A DNA stretch of 54,840 bases from Sinorhizobium saheli. Lineage in GTDB: Bacteria > Pseudomonadota > Alphaproteobacteria > Rhizobiales > Rhizobiaceae. The position numbers were made by a program, and so were the translations under genes. Location of the stretch: contig NZ_LNQB01000054.1 in assembly GCF_001651875.1 (NCBI RefSeq), positions 1-54,840 on the forward strand, read 5' to 3'. Positions 24,708 to 33,581 of this stretch are shown here, one piece after another. The notes beneath the pieces were generated by a model that was not told the origin of the DNA, did not search any database, and saw only the letters and a program-made list of their open reading frames with translations. The first letter of the stretch is position 1, and each line of letters begins with the position of its first letter.

Positions 24708-25862
24708 ATGGCTGACCATGATCCGCGCAGAACACGCATCGAATGCCTGGACGGGCTTCGAGGACTGGCGTCCCTATGGGTAATGATCGGCCATGCGCTT
24801 TTGTTGACGGGCTGGCGCCTTCCGGTCCTGTCGGAGCCCGATCTCGGCGTCGACCTCTTCATCATGCTGTCCGGCTTCCTGATGGTGTTTCACTATCGGC
24901 TGCGTGCCGGCAAGGAGCCCTGGGATCTGCCCTCGACCTGGAGAAGCTTCTGGATCCGGCGTTTCCTGAGGATCGCGCCGCTTTATTATCTTCTCCTGGC
25001 TGTCGCCTTCCTGCTCGGCGCCTGGCTGTTCGAATCGAGAACGATCATCGACGCCTTCCTCGACAGAACGCCGCAATCGCCGGCGCGCTACCTCGACAAC
25101 GGCCCGACCAACGGGCTGATGCATGTCAGTTTTCTTTTCGGGCTTTCTCCCGACTACGCCTACCGCACACCTCTGCCGGACTGGAGCATAGGGCTCGAAA
25201 CGCAGTTCTATGCCGCCTTTCCCTTCATCATGCTTTTGCTGAAGAAATGCGGCTGGCTGAAAGGCGCGCTCGTCACTGCCGTCATCGCCGGCGCGGTCGT
25301 ATCGGCGACCTGGCTTCTGGGCGTACATTTCCCGATGCCGGCATTCCTGCCGCTGAAGATGCATATTTTCCTTTGCGGAATGCTGCTGGCGCTTGGCCTT
25401 CACGCGGATGGATCGAGGGCCGCGCTCCACGGCGCGGCCGCCGTCGCGCTCGCCCTTCTGCCCGTCGGCGGAGACATGACGGCGACGAAGATGCTGATGC
25501 GGGTCATGCTCGTCGCCACCTTCTTCGCGCTCCTCTATCCTCGCCTGCTCGGCGATGCGCTGGGTGGCGGACTGGACGCCCTATCCTCCTCGCTTGGAAA
25601 CCGGTTCTTCCATTGGCTCGGCGAACTCTCCTTCGGCGCCTATCTCTGGCACCTCATCTTCCTGCAGCCGCTTGCCGCCTTTTTCATCAGCGCCTTCGGC
25701 GACACGCTCGCCGCGCCCGCGCGCTTCGCCGCGGTGACCGCCCTTCTGGTGCCGCTGGTCTACACGGCCGCCTCCGTCACCTTCTTCGCGGTCGAGAAAC
25801 CGGGTCAAAGATTGGCCAAGCGGCTGATCGGCAAGAGGAGGCCGCAGCCGGTCGGGGCGTGA
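24708..25862 (+). CDS. Acyltransferase 3 family membrane protein
   Basis: 384 aa from ATG 24708 with GAGGAG ten bases upstream; the frame is open from 24648. About ten membrane helices. Family motifs are present: RIECLDGLRGLASLWVMIGHALLL, with the catalytic His in MIGHA; DLGVDLFIMLSGFLMVFHY; FWIRRFLRIAPLYYL; and LGELSFGAYLWHLIFLQPL. Such proteins transfer acyl groups (often acetyl or succinyl) from the cytoplasm to sugars of surface polysaccharides. No polysaccharide gene is nearby, so the acceptor is unknown. It is convergent with repB. Confidence 0.92.
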   Translation: MADHDPRRTRIECLDGLRGLASLWVMIGHALLLTGWRLPVLSEPDLGVDLFIMLSGFLMVFHYRLRAGKEPWDLPSTWRSFWIRRFLRIAPLYYLLLAVAFLLGAWLFESRTIIDAFLDRTPQSPARYLDNGPTNGLMHVSFLFGLSPDYAYRTPLPDWSIGLETQFYAAFPFIMLLLKKCGWLKGALVTAVIAGAVVSATWLLGVHFPMPAFLPLKMHIFLCGMLLALGLHADGSRAALHGAAAVALALLPVGGDMTATKMLMRVMLVATFFALLYPRLLGDALGGGLDALSSSLGNRFFHWLGELSFGAYLWHLIFLQPLAAFFISAFGDTLAAPARFAAVTALLVPLVYTAASVTFFAVEKPGQRLAKRLIGKRRPQPVGA

Positions 25863-25916
25863 GTGGGCAATTGAAATTCGCCCTCGACCTCAAGCTTACT
25901 TGAATGGCACGGCGCC

Positions 25917-26987
25917 CTATAGCAACGTCTTCTGGTTCGCCACAAACGTCGCGTGCCACTTCGCCAGCCTCGACACCGCTTCCTTGATGAACGCCGGGTG
26001 GGTGCCCGGAAGGAACTCGATCTTCGGCGCCTTGCCGTCGAGCCGCAGCCGCGCGAAGACGCGGCCGGCTTCGTCCTTCAGTTCCTCCGGCGTTTCCGGC
26101 TCCGGCTTCTCCTTGTGCGAAAGGCGGTTGAAGACAAGCTGGAATCGCTCGTCGGTGTCGGCAGCGCGGAAGCGCGGCGTCGCGATCTCTTCCTCCGCCT
26201 GCCGGCGCGCCTCTTCCGTTTCGATCAGCGTGCCGATCGCCATCCAGCGTTCGCGGCCGGCCTTCGGCGCCGGGCCGATGGCGCGGGCGAGCTGGTGCGG
26301 CACGCTGTCGGCGACCTGCAGCAGGCGCGAAAGTTCGCTCTTCTGCACCGCAAGCGCGTCGCCGATCACCTTGCGGTCGAAGCCGCGGGCGGCGAGTGCG
26401 GCGGCGAACAGCGCCCGCTCGATGAAGGAGAGGTTGCGCCGCTCGGCATTTTCCTTGCCTTGGGCAAGCACCAGTTCGTCGTCGGAAAGCGGCCGGACGA
26501 TCGCCTTCACCTGGAGCTCGAGCCGGCGCACGGCCTTCAGGCGGCGATGGCCGTAGGCGGTCTGGTAATGGCCCTGCTTCTCCGGGTGCGGGCGGACGAG
26601 GATCGGCGATTGCTGGCCGTTCTCGCGGATGCTTTCGACGAGCGCGAGGAAATCCGGATCGTCCACTTCGCCGTCGGTCAGCCGGTCCTCGATGAAGGAG
26701 GCCTCGATCACGGCCGGATCGAGCGAGACGACGCGCTCTCCCTGCGTCAACGCTTCGCGGAGCGCCCTCGCCTCCTCGGCCTCGCGGGTGATGCTGCCGA
26801 GCGACAACCCCATCGCCTTGACCGCCCCGGAGGCCGTGCGCGGCGGGTTCGTGCCCGGCTGGCTGTTGACAGATGTCAACGGGCTCGCCGTCGCGCTCGC
26901 CTCGTCGGAGGTGGATTGCGGGGCGGCGGTCGGCGCGCCGCCCATGAACAGCGCCCGCAACTCGTTCTTCCGGTTGTTGCCCGCCAT
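25917..26987 (-). CDS. repB: Plasmid partition protein RepB (ParB family)
   Basis: 356-aa centromere-binding partition protein of repABC replicons. The N-terminus MAGNNRKNELRALFMG is the typical RepB start. The ParB/Srx core is visible: DPDFLALVESIRENGQQSPILVRPHPEKQGHYQTAYGHRRLKAVRRL, then ENAERRNLSFIERALFAAALAARGFDRKVIGDALAVQKSELSRLLQVADSVP. It starts 3 bases after the repA stop, as in repABC operons. repC, the replication initiator, should follow but is absent; an acyltransferase gene converges there instead. I could not find a typical RepB-binding parS palindrome by eye. Confidence 0.93.
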   Translation of the reverse strand: MAGNNRKNELRALFMGGAPTAAPQSTSDEASATASPLTSVNSQPGTNPPRTASGAVKAMGLSLGSITREAEEARALREALTQGERVVSLDPAVIEASFIEDRLTDGEVDDPDFLALVESIRENGQQSPILVRPHPEKQGHYQTAYGHRRLKAVRRLELQVKAIVRPLSDDELVLAQGKENAERRNLSFIERALFAAALAARGFDRKVIGDALAVQKSELSRLLQVADSVPHQLARAIGPAPKAGRERWMAIGTLIETEEARRQAEEEIATPRFRAADTDERFQLVFNRLSHKEKPEPETPEELKDEAGRVFARLRLDGKAPKIEFLPGTHPAFIKEAVSRLAKWHATFVANQKTLL

Positions 26988-26990
26988 GTC

Positions 26991-28271
26991 CTAGCGCCTC
27001 CAGGCCGCGTGAATGAGAGCCTCGATCTCGCCGTTGACGGCGTTGAGCGACTCGATCGCTCGGTCATAGGTCGCGCGGGTGAAATTCTCCCGGCCGACTT
27101 CGTAGAGCGTCTGCTTCGTCAGCCCCGCATCCGAGATCGCCGTCGACTTCACCATGGCCGAGGTCAGCACCCGGTCGCCGAAGAGCGAGCGCATGAAGCC
27201 GACGATCTGCGCCTGCGGCCCGTCATTCGGCTCGAAGCGGGTGACGAGATAGCGCAGGAAGTCGAAATTGAGCTCGCCGCCCGCCTCGCGCACGACGCTC
27301 AGGAGGTCCGAGGTCATGTAGAGGAACTGGTTCATCGAGGCGACGTCGAGCATCTGCGGATGCACGGTGACGATCACCGAGGTCGAGGCGCAGAGCGCCG
27401 ACAGCGTCAGGTAGCCGAGCTGCGGCGGGCAGTCGATGACGACGACGTCGTAGTCGTCGGCCACGCTCGCGAGCGCCGTCTGCACCCGCGCGAAGAAAAG
27501 CGGCCCCGCATCGGCGCCGTTCTGGCGGGCGCTCAAGGCTTGCGGCGTCGTGTGCTCGAACTCCTGCAGTTCGAGGTTGCCCGGCACCAGATCGAGCCCG
27601 TCGAAATAGGTCTTGCGGATGATGTCCTTCAGCGGCCGCGCCTCGGCATCGTAGCGGATCGCCCCGTAGAGCGTGTCGTTGCCGGTGAGGTCCAGTTCCG
27701 GCTGATAGCCGAACAGCGCCGAGAGCGAGGCCTGCGGGTCGAGGTCGACCGCCAGCACCCGGTGGCCGGTGAGAGCCAGATATTGCGCCAGGTGCACCGA
27801 GGAGGTCGTCTTGCCGGAACCGCCCTTGAAGTTGGTGACGGAAATCACCTGCAGATGCTCGCCCCGGGCGGGATCGCGCCATTTCAGATAGCCGCGCGCC
27901 TTGGCGCCATTGCCCTTGGCGAGCGCCTGCTCGGCAAGGTGCTGGCGCAGCGCATTGATGTCGGAGAGCGAATAGGAGCGCCGGCCGCCGAGGCCGGTGT
28001 CCGGCTGCGGCCCTTCGCCGGCAAGCGAAAGCTGGCGCAGGTAACCGTCGGAAACGCCGATCAGCCTGGCGGCTTCCCCGGAGGTGAAGCTCCTCAGCGT
28101 CTTCGTCGCCAGCGGCGGGAACAGGCGGTCGCGCATCGCCTTCAACTGTTCGGAGAGCGCCCGCGCATCCTGAGCGATCGCCTCGTCGGCCGGCCGGCGA
28201 TATCCGGCGCTCGCGATCTCCCCGCCGCCGCTTGCAGTTGCGGCTACGGCCGCCGATGCCGTCATATCCAT
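26991..28271 (-). CDS. repA: Plasmid partition ATPase RepA (ParA family)
   Basis: 426 aa from ATG 28271, preceded by GAGGAGAT; the frame is open to 28334. The N-terminal helix-turn-helix LRSFTSGEAARLIGVSDGYLRQLSL is used in autorepression. The deviant Walker A KGGSGKTTSSVHLAQYL (about residue 150), DLDPQASLSALFGYQPE and VIDCPPQLGYLTLSAL mark a ParA ATPase. Together with RepB it segregates the replicon. It is the first gene of a two-gene unit, and its upstream region holds short repeats that may be its own operator. Confidence 0.95.
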   Translation of the reverse strand: MDMTASAAVAATASGGGEIASAGYRRPADEAIAQDARALSEQLKAMRDRLFPPLATKTLRSFTSGEAARLIGVSDGYLRQLSLAGEGPQPDTGLGGRRSYSLSDINALRQHLAEQALAKGNGAKARGYLKWRDPARGEHLQVISVTNFKGGSGKTTSSVHLAQYLALTGHRVLAVDLDPQASLSALFGYQPELDLTGNDTLYGAIRYDAEARPLKDIIRKTYFDGLDLVPGNLELQEFEHTTPQALSARQNGADAGPLFFARVQTALASVADDYDVVVIDCPPQLGYLTLSALCASTSVIVTVHPQMLDVASMNQFLYMTSDLLSVVREAGGELNFDFLRYLVTRFEPNDGPQAQIVGFMRSLFGDRVLTSAMVKSTAISDAGLTKQTLYEVGRENFTRATYDRAIESLNAVNGEIEALIHAAWRR

Positions 28272-28339
28272 CGTCAAATCTCCTCGTGCATGCCGCAGCC
28301 GCGCCCGCCAACCGCGCCGCTGCGCCCGCCGCATTCCCT

Positions 28340-28390
28340 TACAGAAAATCGCTGGGCTACGCCGAAATACGGAATATGCGATCTATTCCG
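28340..28390. repeat. Repeat cluster upstream of repA (candidate operator)
   Basis: An inverted repeat CGGAATA-N7-TATTCCG lies at 28370-28390. On the minus strand two direct copies, CTGTAACGGAAT (28396-28385) and CTGTAAGGGAAT (around 28344-28333), precede repA by 60-125 bases. Such repeats are typical sites for RepA autorepression or partition; the function here is inferred. Confidence 0.5.
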
Positions 28391-28463
28391 TTACAGGAAT
28401 GATTCACCCTCTGATTCGCGTCAAGCCATTATCGGCAGAATCGGCAGCGAAGAATGCGCAGAA

Positions 28464-29456
28464 CTATCGGTTAGGCGGCGCGCGGCCATAGAGCAGCAGC
28501 ATCACGATGATGACGGCGCCGTAGACGATCTGGCGGCCGGCCTCCGGCATCTGCATGACCGAGAGGATGGATTGCAGCAGCGTGATCAGGATGACGCCTG
28601 CGACCGTGCCGAGATAGGAGCCCCGGCCGCCGAGGATCGACGTGCCGCCAAGCACGACCGCGGCGATCGAAGGCAGGAGATAGGCGTCGCCCATCGCCTG
28701 CGCCGCCTTCGAGGCATAGCCGGCGAGCAGCACGCCCCCGAAGGCGCTCAAAGCCCCCGAAAGGACGAAGGCGGTCATCACCACGCGCCGCGTGCCGACG
28801 CCGGAGAGAAAGGCGGCGCGCTCGCTGTTGCCGATGCCGTAGACGGCGCGGCCGAACGCGGTGCGCGTCAGCAGGAAGATCATCGCCGCGCTGACCGCGA
28901 GCCAGACGAGAATGGCGTTCGGCAGCCCGGGAACGAGCGCGCCGGTCGCGAGCCACCGTACCGCCGGTGGCGCGGAATCCTGCGGCGAGAAGCCGCCGGT
29001 ATAGACGACCATCAGTCCCTGCGCCACCACGTTGGAGGCAAGCGTCACGATCATCGAAGGAATGCGCAGGTAGGCGACGCCGACCCCGTTCAAGAGGCCG
29101 ATGGCAACGCCGCAGAGAACGCCGACGGGAATGGCGGCGACAATGCCCATGCTGCCGAAGCCGGCGGCAGCGCAGGCCATCATGGCGCCGGTCGTCATCA
29201 CCCAGGGCACCGACAGATCGATATGGCCGAGCAGGATGACGACCATCATCCCGGCGGCAACGACGCCGAGAAAGGAGGCGACCTTGAGCTGCTGCAGCAG
29301 ATAGTCGAGGGAGAGGAAGTTGCTCGAATAGAGGCTGCCGAAAAGCAGGAGAAGCAGGATGCAGCCGAAGGCGGTGAGCACGGCGGGATCGGCGCGGCGG
29401 AGAAAGCCGGGCAGGCGCGCCCTGATCGACACGCGGCTTTCCGACGTCTCGCTCAT
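28464..29456 (-). CDS. Ribose-type ABC transporter permease 2
   Basis: 330 aa from ATG 29456; the larger open frame upstream is the shadow of permease 1. About eight to ten membrane helices. The RbsC-family EAA-like region reads GIGNSERAAFLSGVGTRRVVMTAFVLSGALSAFGGVLLAGYASKAAQAMGDAYLLPSIAAVVLGGTSILGGRGSYLGTVAGVI. It is coupled to permease 1 by an ATGA overlap and ends the operon. It forms a heterodimeric channel with permease 1. The N-tail MSETSESRVSIRARLPGFLRRAD is cytoplasmic. Confidence 0.92.
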   Translation of the reverse strand: MSETSESRVSIRARLPGFLRRADPAVLTAFGCILLLLLFGSLYSSNFLSLDYLLQQLKVASFLGVVAAGMMVVILLGHIDLSVPWVMTTGAMMACAAAGFGSMGIVAAIPVGVLCGVAIGLLNGVGVAYLRIPSMIVTLASNVVAQGLMVVYTGGFSPQDSAPPAVRWLATGALVPGLPNAILVWLAVSAAMIFLLTRTAFGRAVYGIGNSERAAFLSGVGTRRVVMTAFVLSGALSAFGGVLLAGYASKAAQAMGDAYLLPSIAAVVLGGTSILGGRGSYLGTVAGVILITLLQSILSVMQMPEAGRQIVYGAVIIVMLLLYGRAPPNR

Positions 29457-30433
29457 TGGAACCAGTCCAGACGATTGCGGACGCGCAGCAGCGCGAGCGA
29501 GCCGATGCTGACGGCGATCATCAGCACGATGCCCTGGAGAAGCGGCTGCCACAGCGGGTCGACGTCGAAGGCGAACAGCATGTCGCCGGTGGTGCGGGCG
29601 GCAAAGGCGCCGAAGATCGCCCCGACGGCGCTGCCGCGGCCGCCATAGAGCGACACGCCGCCGAGCACCACCGCCGCAATCGACCAGAGCGTGTAGGCGC
29701 TGCCGCTCGCATAGGCGGCCTCGCCCGTGTAGGTGAAGAAGGTGAGGAACAATCCTCCCATTCCGGCGAGCAATCCTCCCAGAAGATAAGCCATGAACTT
29801 GCCGCGGCGGATCGGCACGCCCGACATGAAGGCCGCCTGCTCGGAAGACCCCGCCGCATAGGCCGCCCGGCCGATGACGGATCGCCGGAAGGGCAGCCAG
29901 ACGACGAGGACGACGGCCGCAAGCGCGACGAGGCTCGACGGGATCACGCCGAAGAACCGCCCGGTCAGCGCATCCGCAAGCGCCTCGTTGACCGAGCCGC
30001 CGGGATAGGGCCTCAGGAGCAGCGCGAGGCCGAAATAGATGGCCCCGGTCGCAATCGTCGCGACGATCGGCTGCAGACGGCCGTAGATCACCAGCAGGCC
30101 GTTGAGCGCGCCGCACAGGGCGCCGACGACCAGCACGGCCGCGGCGCCGAGCGCGGTCGGCAGCGCCGCTCCGACGACGATCCAGGAGGCCAGGCAGTTG
30201 GTGAGCACGAAGATCATCCCGACCGAAAGATCGATTCCGGCAGTGATCACCACCAGCGCCTGGGCCATCGCGACGAAGGCCAGCAGCACGCCCTTGTTGG
30301 CGGCGGTGTGAACGACGTTCGCGGTGAACCCGGCCGGGTGGTTAGCGACATAGACGGCGAACATTGCGAGGAAGATCGCGAGGCCGGTCAGCGTGCCGCG
30401 TTGTTCGCCGAGCCAGTAGCGCCATTCGTTCAT
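29453..30433 (-). CDS. Ribose-type ABC transporter permease 1
   Basis: 326-aa inner-membrane permease of the RbsC/branched class with about ten helices (GLAIFLAMFAVYVAN; GIDLSVGMIFVLTNCLASWIVVG). The family cytoplasmic loop AAGSSEQAAFMSGVPIRRGKFMAYLLGGLLAGMGGLFLTF and VVLGGVSLYGGRGSAVGAIFGAF are clear. It overlaps the ATPase gene upstream and permease 2 downstream by four bases each (ATGA), so all three are tightly coupled. Part of a sugar importer with the binding protein at 32056. Confidence 0.93.
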   Translation of the reverse strand: MNEWRYWLGEQRGTLTGLAIFLAMFAVYVANHPAGFTANVVHTAANKGVLLAFVAMAQALVVITAGIDLSVGMIFVLTNCLASWIVVGAALPTALGAAAVLVVGALCGALNGLLVIYGRLQPIVATIATGAIYFGLALLLRPYPGGSVNEALADALTGRFFGVIPSSLVALAAVVLVVWLPFRRSVIGRAAYAAGSSEQAAFMSGVPIRRGKFMAYLLGGLLAGMGGLFLTFFTYTGEAAYASGSAYTLWSIAAVVLGGVSLYGGRGSAVGAIFGAFAARTTGDMLFAFDVDPLWQPLLQGIVLMIAVSIGSLALLRVRNRLDWFQ

Positions 30434-31977
30434 GCCGCGGTCTCCGCCTGCCCGTCGCCGACGTTGAGCGCGCTCGCGATCAGCGCGCGTTCGTTGATCT
30501 CATCGCCCGCGAGCTCCCGAATGACCCGCCCGTCATAGAGCACCAGCACCCGGTCGCAGCAGCCGACCAGTTCGTCGTAATCGGTCGAGTAGAAAATGAT
30601 CGCCGCGCCCGTTTCCGCCAGCCGCCGCAGCAGCCGGTAAAGCTCCTGTTTGGTGCCGACGTCGATCCCGCGCGTCGGGTCGTTGAGCAGAATGATCCGG
30701 GGCCGACGCATCAGCCACTTGGCAAGGACGACCTTCTGCTGGTTGCCGCCGGAAAGGGCAGCGACGGGCACGTCCAGCCCTGCGGTCTTGATCTCCAGCA
30801 GCCGCACCATGTCGTCGATCAGCTGCTCCTCCTTCCTGCGGTCGATGATGCCGCCCCGCGCCACGTGGTCGAGGGCGGCGAAAGAGAGGTTCTCGCGCAC
30901 CGTCATCGGCAGCATCAGCCCCTCGGTCTTGCGGTCCTCCGGGATCAGCGCCATGGAAAAGGGTCGCTCACGCGCTTCCGCCGGACTGCTGATCGCCGCC
31001 GGCCGACCGTCGACGAGCACGGAACCGGTCACCCCGCGCAAGACGCCGAACAGGGCGAGGAGCAGCAGCCGCTGCCCCTGCCCTTCCAATCCGCCGAGGC
31101 CGACGACCTCTCCCTCGCCGACCGCAAGCGAAACATCGCGCAGCCGATCGGTCCAGCCGAGATTGCGGCATTCCAGCACCGGCGGCTTCCCGGGCGCGGC
31201 GGCCGGTTTTCCTTTCGGGGGAAAGACATGGCTGTATTCGCGACCGATCATCATCTCGACGATCTCGCTGTTGCTGCGGCTCCCGGCCGCGAAGGTCGCG
31301 ACGTTGCGGCCGTTGCGGAAGACGGTGCATGTGTCCGCAAGCTCGGCGATCTCCTGCATGCGATGCGAAATATAGAGGATCGCAAGGCCTTCGTCGCGCA
31401 GGCGCCTCAGCACCGCGAAGACCTTGGCGACGTCGCCGGCCGTCAGCGCCGACGTGGCCTCGTCAAGGATCAGCGCCCGCGGCTTCAAGGCCAGCGCCTT
31501 GGCGATCTCCACCATCTGCCGACGCGACAGGGGCAGGTCCTTCACCGCTGCCCGCGGGTGAATGTCATCGGCGCCGGCGCGCAGCAGGGCCTCTTGCGCA
31601 AGCGCGCGCTGAGCGCGCCGGTCGATCATGCCGAAGCGGCGGGGCGGGTTGGAAATGACGATGTTGTCCGCGACGCTCAAGTCCGGGATCAGCGACAGCT
31701 CCTGGAACACGCAGGCGATCCCGGCCGCGGCTGCCTCCGCCGGAGACCGGAAGGTCACCTCCCGACCGTCTAGCAGCATGCGCCCCTCGTCCGGCGCGAC
31801 CACCCCGGCCATGATCTTGATGAGCGTCGACTTGCCGGCGCCGTTCTCGCCGAGGATCGCGTGAATTCGACCCGGAACAACCTCCAGATGGGCATTTTCC
31901 AGGGCCCGGACGCCGCCATAGCGCCTAGATACGCCTTCCATGCGGAACAGCGGTGCCGATATCCCTGCTGCGCTCAT
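30430..31977 (-). CDS. Ribose-type ABC transporter ATPase (tandem ATP-binding domains)
   Basis: 515-aa protein with two fused ABC domains, as in RbsA/MglA. Domain 1 has Walker A GENGAGKSTLIKIMAG, signature LSRRQMVEIAKAL and Walker B LILDEATSAL. Domain 2 (from about residue 260) has a degenerate Walker A (GLGGLEGQGQRLLLLALFG), signature LSGGNQQKVVLAKWL and IILLNDPTRGIDVGTKQELYRLL. The degenerate second site is normal for this class. It energises the two permeases downstream. It begins 78 bases after the binding-protein gene, beyond a strong stem-loop. Confidence 0.94.
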   Translation of the reverse strand: MSAAGISAPLFRMEGVSRRYGGVRALENAHLEVVPGRIHAILGENGAGKSTLIKIMAGVVAPDEGRMLLDGREVTFRSPAEAAAAGIACVFQELSLIPDLSVADNIVISNPPRRFGMIDRRAQRALAQEALLRAGADDIHPRAAVKDLPLSRRQMVEIAKALALKPRALILDEATSALTAGDVAKVFAVLRRLRDEGLAILYISHRMQEIAELADTCTVFRNGRNVATFAAGSRSNSEIVEMMIGREYSHVFPPKGKPAAAPGKPPVLECRNLGWTDRLRDVSLAVGEGEVVGLGGLEGQGQRLLLLALFGVLRGVTGSVLVDGRPAAISSPAEARERPFSMALIPEDRKTEGLMLPMTVRENLSFAALDHVARGGIIDRRKEEQLIDDMVRLLEIKTAGLDVPVAALSGGNQQKVVLAKWLMRRPRIILLNDPTRGIDVGTKQELYRLLRRLAETGAAIIFYSTDYDELVGCCDRVLVLYDGRVIRELAGDEINERALIASALNVGDGQAETAA

Positions 31978-32002
31978 CGATCGCCCCGATCCAAGTTGCG
32001 GT

Positions 32003-32028
32003 CGATGCCGCGCGGCGGCGCGGCATCG
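32003..32028. repeat. Perfect stem-loop between binding-protein and ATPase genes
   Basis: Arms CGATGCCGCGC and GCGCGGCATCG (11 bp) enclose a 4-base loop. It lies inside the operon without a T-tract. Intercistronic hairpins after binding-protein genes commonly protect the upstream message and lower expression of the downstream genes. Confidence 0.75.
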
Positions 32029-32055
32029 CGTGAGTGCCTCAAAGGCGCGGGAGAA

Positions 32056-33180
32056 CTACTGGTTCTCCTTGGTCTGGCCCATGATCTCCTGGGCCGTGAA
32101 GTTGATGCCGCAGGTCGGGAAGGCATTGCCGACGAAGAAATTGTCGGACTGGTCCGGATAATAGTCCTCGCCCTCCTTGAAGTTCGGATCCTCGACGATC
32201 GCCAGCGGCAGCTTGATCGATTGCGGCACCACCTGGCCCTCGAGCGCGGCGATCGCCGTCTTCATCGCAACCGCCACCTGGGCCGGGCCGGTACCGGCGG
32301 ACGAGCACTTCAGTCCCTCGCCCGCATGCTTGGCGCAGAACTTGCGGAAACCGTTCTCGGTCTCGCCGCCGAAGGGCACGAAGGGATGGCCGGCATCGAT
32401 CATCGCCTGCACGACGCCGGTGTCGCCGCCTTGCGCGGTGATGCCGTCGAATTTCTTGTGAACGGCAATCGCGTCGGCGGTCGCCTTCTGCGCCGTCGGA
32501 TCGTCCCACTTGCCGAGCACCTCGACGACGTCCCATTTCTTGCCGGTCGCGGCGAAGGTCTCCTGGATGCCGTTATGGCGATCCGTATCGACGGAGGTGC
32601 CGGGCACGCCGCGTACCTCGAGGATCTTGCCGCCTTCCGGCAGGTGCTTCGCCAGCCAATTGGCCCAAAGCACGCCGAGCCCCTTCTGGTCGACGTTGAC
32701 GTTGATGGCGTCCTCGGTGTCGAGCACGTTGTCGAAGGCGACGAGCACGACGCCGGCCTCCTTGGCCCGCTTGATCACCGGCCCGAAGGCGGTCGGGTTC
32801 TGGGCATTGACGATGATCGCGTCATAGCCGGAATCGATGAAATTGTTGATCGCCGAGATCTGCGCCGGGACGTCCTCGCCCGTCGAGACCACCTTGAATT
32901 CCTTGAGCTTGGCCGCGACGTCCGGCTGCGCGGCATAGGCCTTGGCCGTCTGGATCATCTGGATGCGCCAGGTGTTGGCGATATAGCCGTTTGCAAGCGC
33001 GATCCGGTACGGGCCCTCCTTCTTCGGGAACTTGAAGAACTTCGTCTCGGGCGTCCAGGGCGCGAAGCAATCCGGTTCGGCCGCAGGACCGCTGACGATT
33101 TCCGGCTCCGCGGCGGCAGTGGTGGATAGAAATGCAAGTGCAGCGGCTGCGAGAAAGCCGCTGGCGAATGCTCTGGTCAT
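32056..33180 (-). CDS. Periplasmic sugar-binding protein of ribose-type ABC importer
   Basis: 374 aa with a signal peptide (MTRAFASGFLAAAALAFLSTTAAA), so mature in the periplasm. A PBP-type 1/RbsB fold is seen: YRIALANGYIANTWRIQMIQTAKAY, FKVVSTGEDVPAQISAINNFIDSGYDAIIVNAQNPTAFGPVIKRAKEAGVVLVAFDNVLD and GITAQGGDTGVVQAMIDAG. It delivers a sugar or polyol to permeases 1 and 2; the ligand cannot be told from sequence. Two Cys pairs may form disulfides (C38 region; C311/C353 regions approximately). First gene of the operon, about 260 bases downstream of a LacI-type operator. Confidence 0.93.
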   Translation of the reverse strand: MTRAFASGFLAAAALAFLSTTAAAEPEIVSGPAAEPDCFAPWTPETKFFKFPKKEGPYRIALANGYIANTWRIQMIQTAKAYAAQPDVAAKLKEFKVVSTGEDVPAQISAINNFIDSGYDAIIVNAQNPTAFGPVIKRAKEAGVVLVAFDNVLDTEDAINVNVDQKGLGVLWANWLAKHLPEGGKILEVRGVPGTSVDTDRHNGIQETFAATGKKWDVVEVLGKWDDPTAQKATADAIAVHKKFDGITAQGGDTGVVQAMIDAGHPFVPFGGETENGFRKFCAKHAGEGLKCSSAGTGPAQVAVAMKTAIAALEGQVVPQSIKLPLAIVEDPNFKEGEDYYPDQSDNFFVGNAFPTCGINFTAQEIMGQTKENQ

Positions 33181-33441
33181 CGAATTCCCTCCCGTTATTC
33201 ATGAAAGGGACAGGGCATCGAAATAGGGGCGCAAGACGTCGAATAAGCCGCAGAAACGCCTGCGGCCGGAGCACGGAGGTTCAATCGAACCGACGCGGGC
33301 TCCGGAACCTGCTGAGGCATCCTCTCGGGCTTCAGGAAACGCGAAGACCCAGATTGCCTCAGTTGCCGATCCGGCACGACATATCGATACGCGAGTCCAT
33401 GACGCCCGGACAGGCTCCTCCCGGTGGGCGTCCAGCCGAAA

Positions 33442-33455
33442 TGGTAGCGCTACCA
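33442..33455. promoter_or_regulatory. LacI-family operator of the sugar ABC operon
   Basis: TGGTAGCGCTACCA is a perfect 14-base palindrome with the central CG expected of LacI/GalR operators. On the minus strand it lies just downstream of a possible TTGAAA / TAAGAT promoter, so it would overlap the transcription start. The rest of the 33181-33581 gap is a long untranslated leader (about 250 bases) with no gene I recognise. No LacI-type regulator gene is in the window. Confidence 0.6.
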
Positions 33456-33581
33456 ATATCTTATGTAAAGCGACGCAATTTCAACGCATTTCACACGACG
33501 CGCGACGCTGAAAATGCGGCTGCCCTGACCGGCACAGGGGAGGCAGCGCAACAACCGCTGCGCGGCCTTCCGGTTTCAGGC

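Noticed and set aside
24774..25430. Possible repC on the minus strand downstream of repB
   Set aside because: The only long minus-strand frame there is antisense to the acyltransferase and has no resemblance to RepC.
25953..29648. Plus-strand open frame of 1231 codons
   Set aside because: It runs antisense across repB, repA and a permease gene. Its arginine/aspartate/glutamate-rich, low-hydrophobic composition is typical of the mirror of GC-rich genes with third-position bias; the minus-strand genes have clear domains.
29457..30116. N-terminal extension of the permease 2 frame
   Set aside because: It lies inside permease 1 in another frame; ATG 29456 overlaps the permease 1 stop and gives a normal-length permease.
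33195..33456. Short minus-strand frames in the sugar operon leader
   Set aside because: Poor codon bias, no ribosome sites and no recognisable protein character; treated as untranslated leader.
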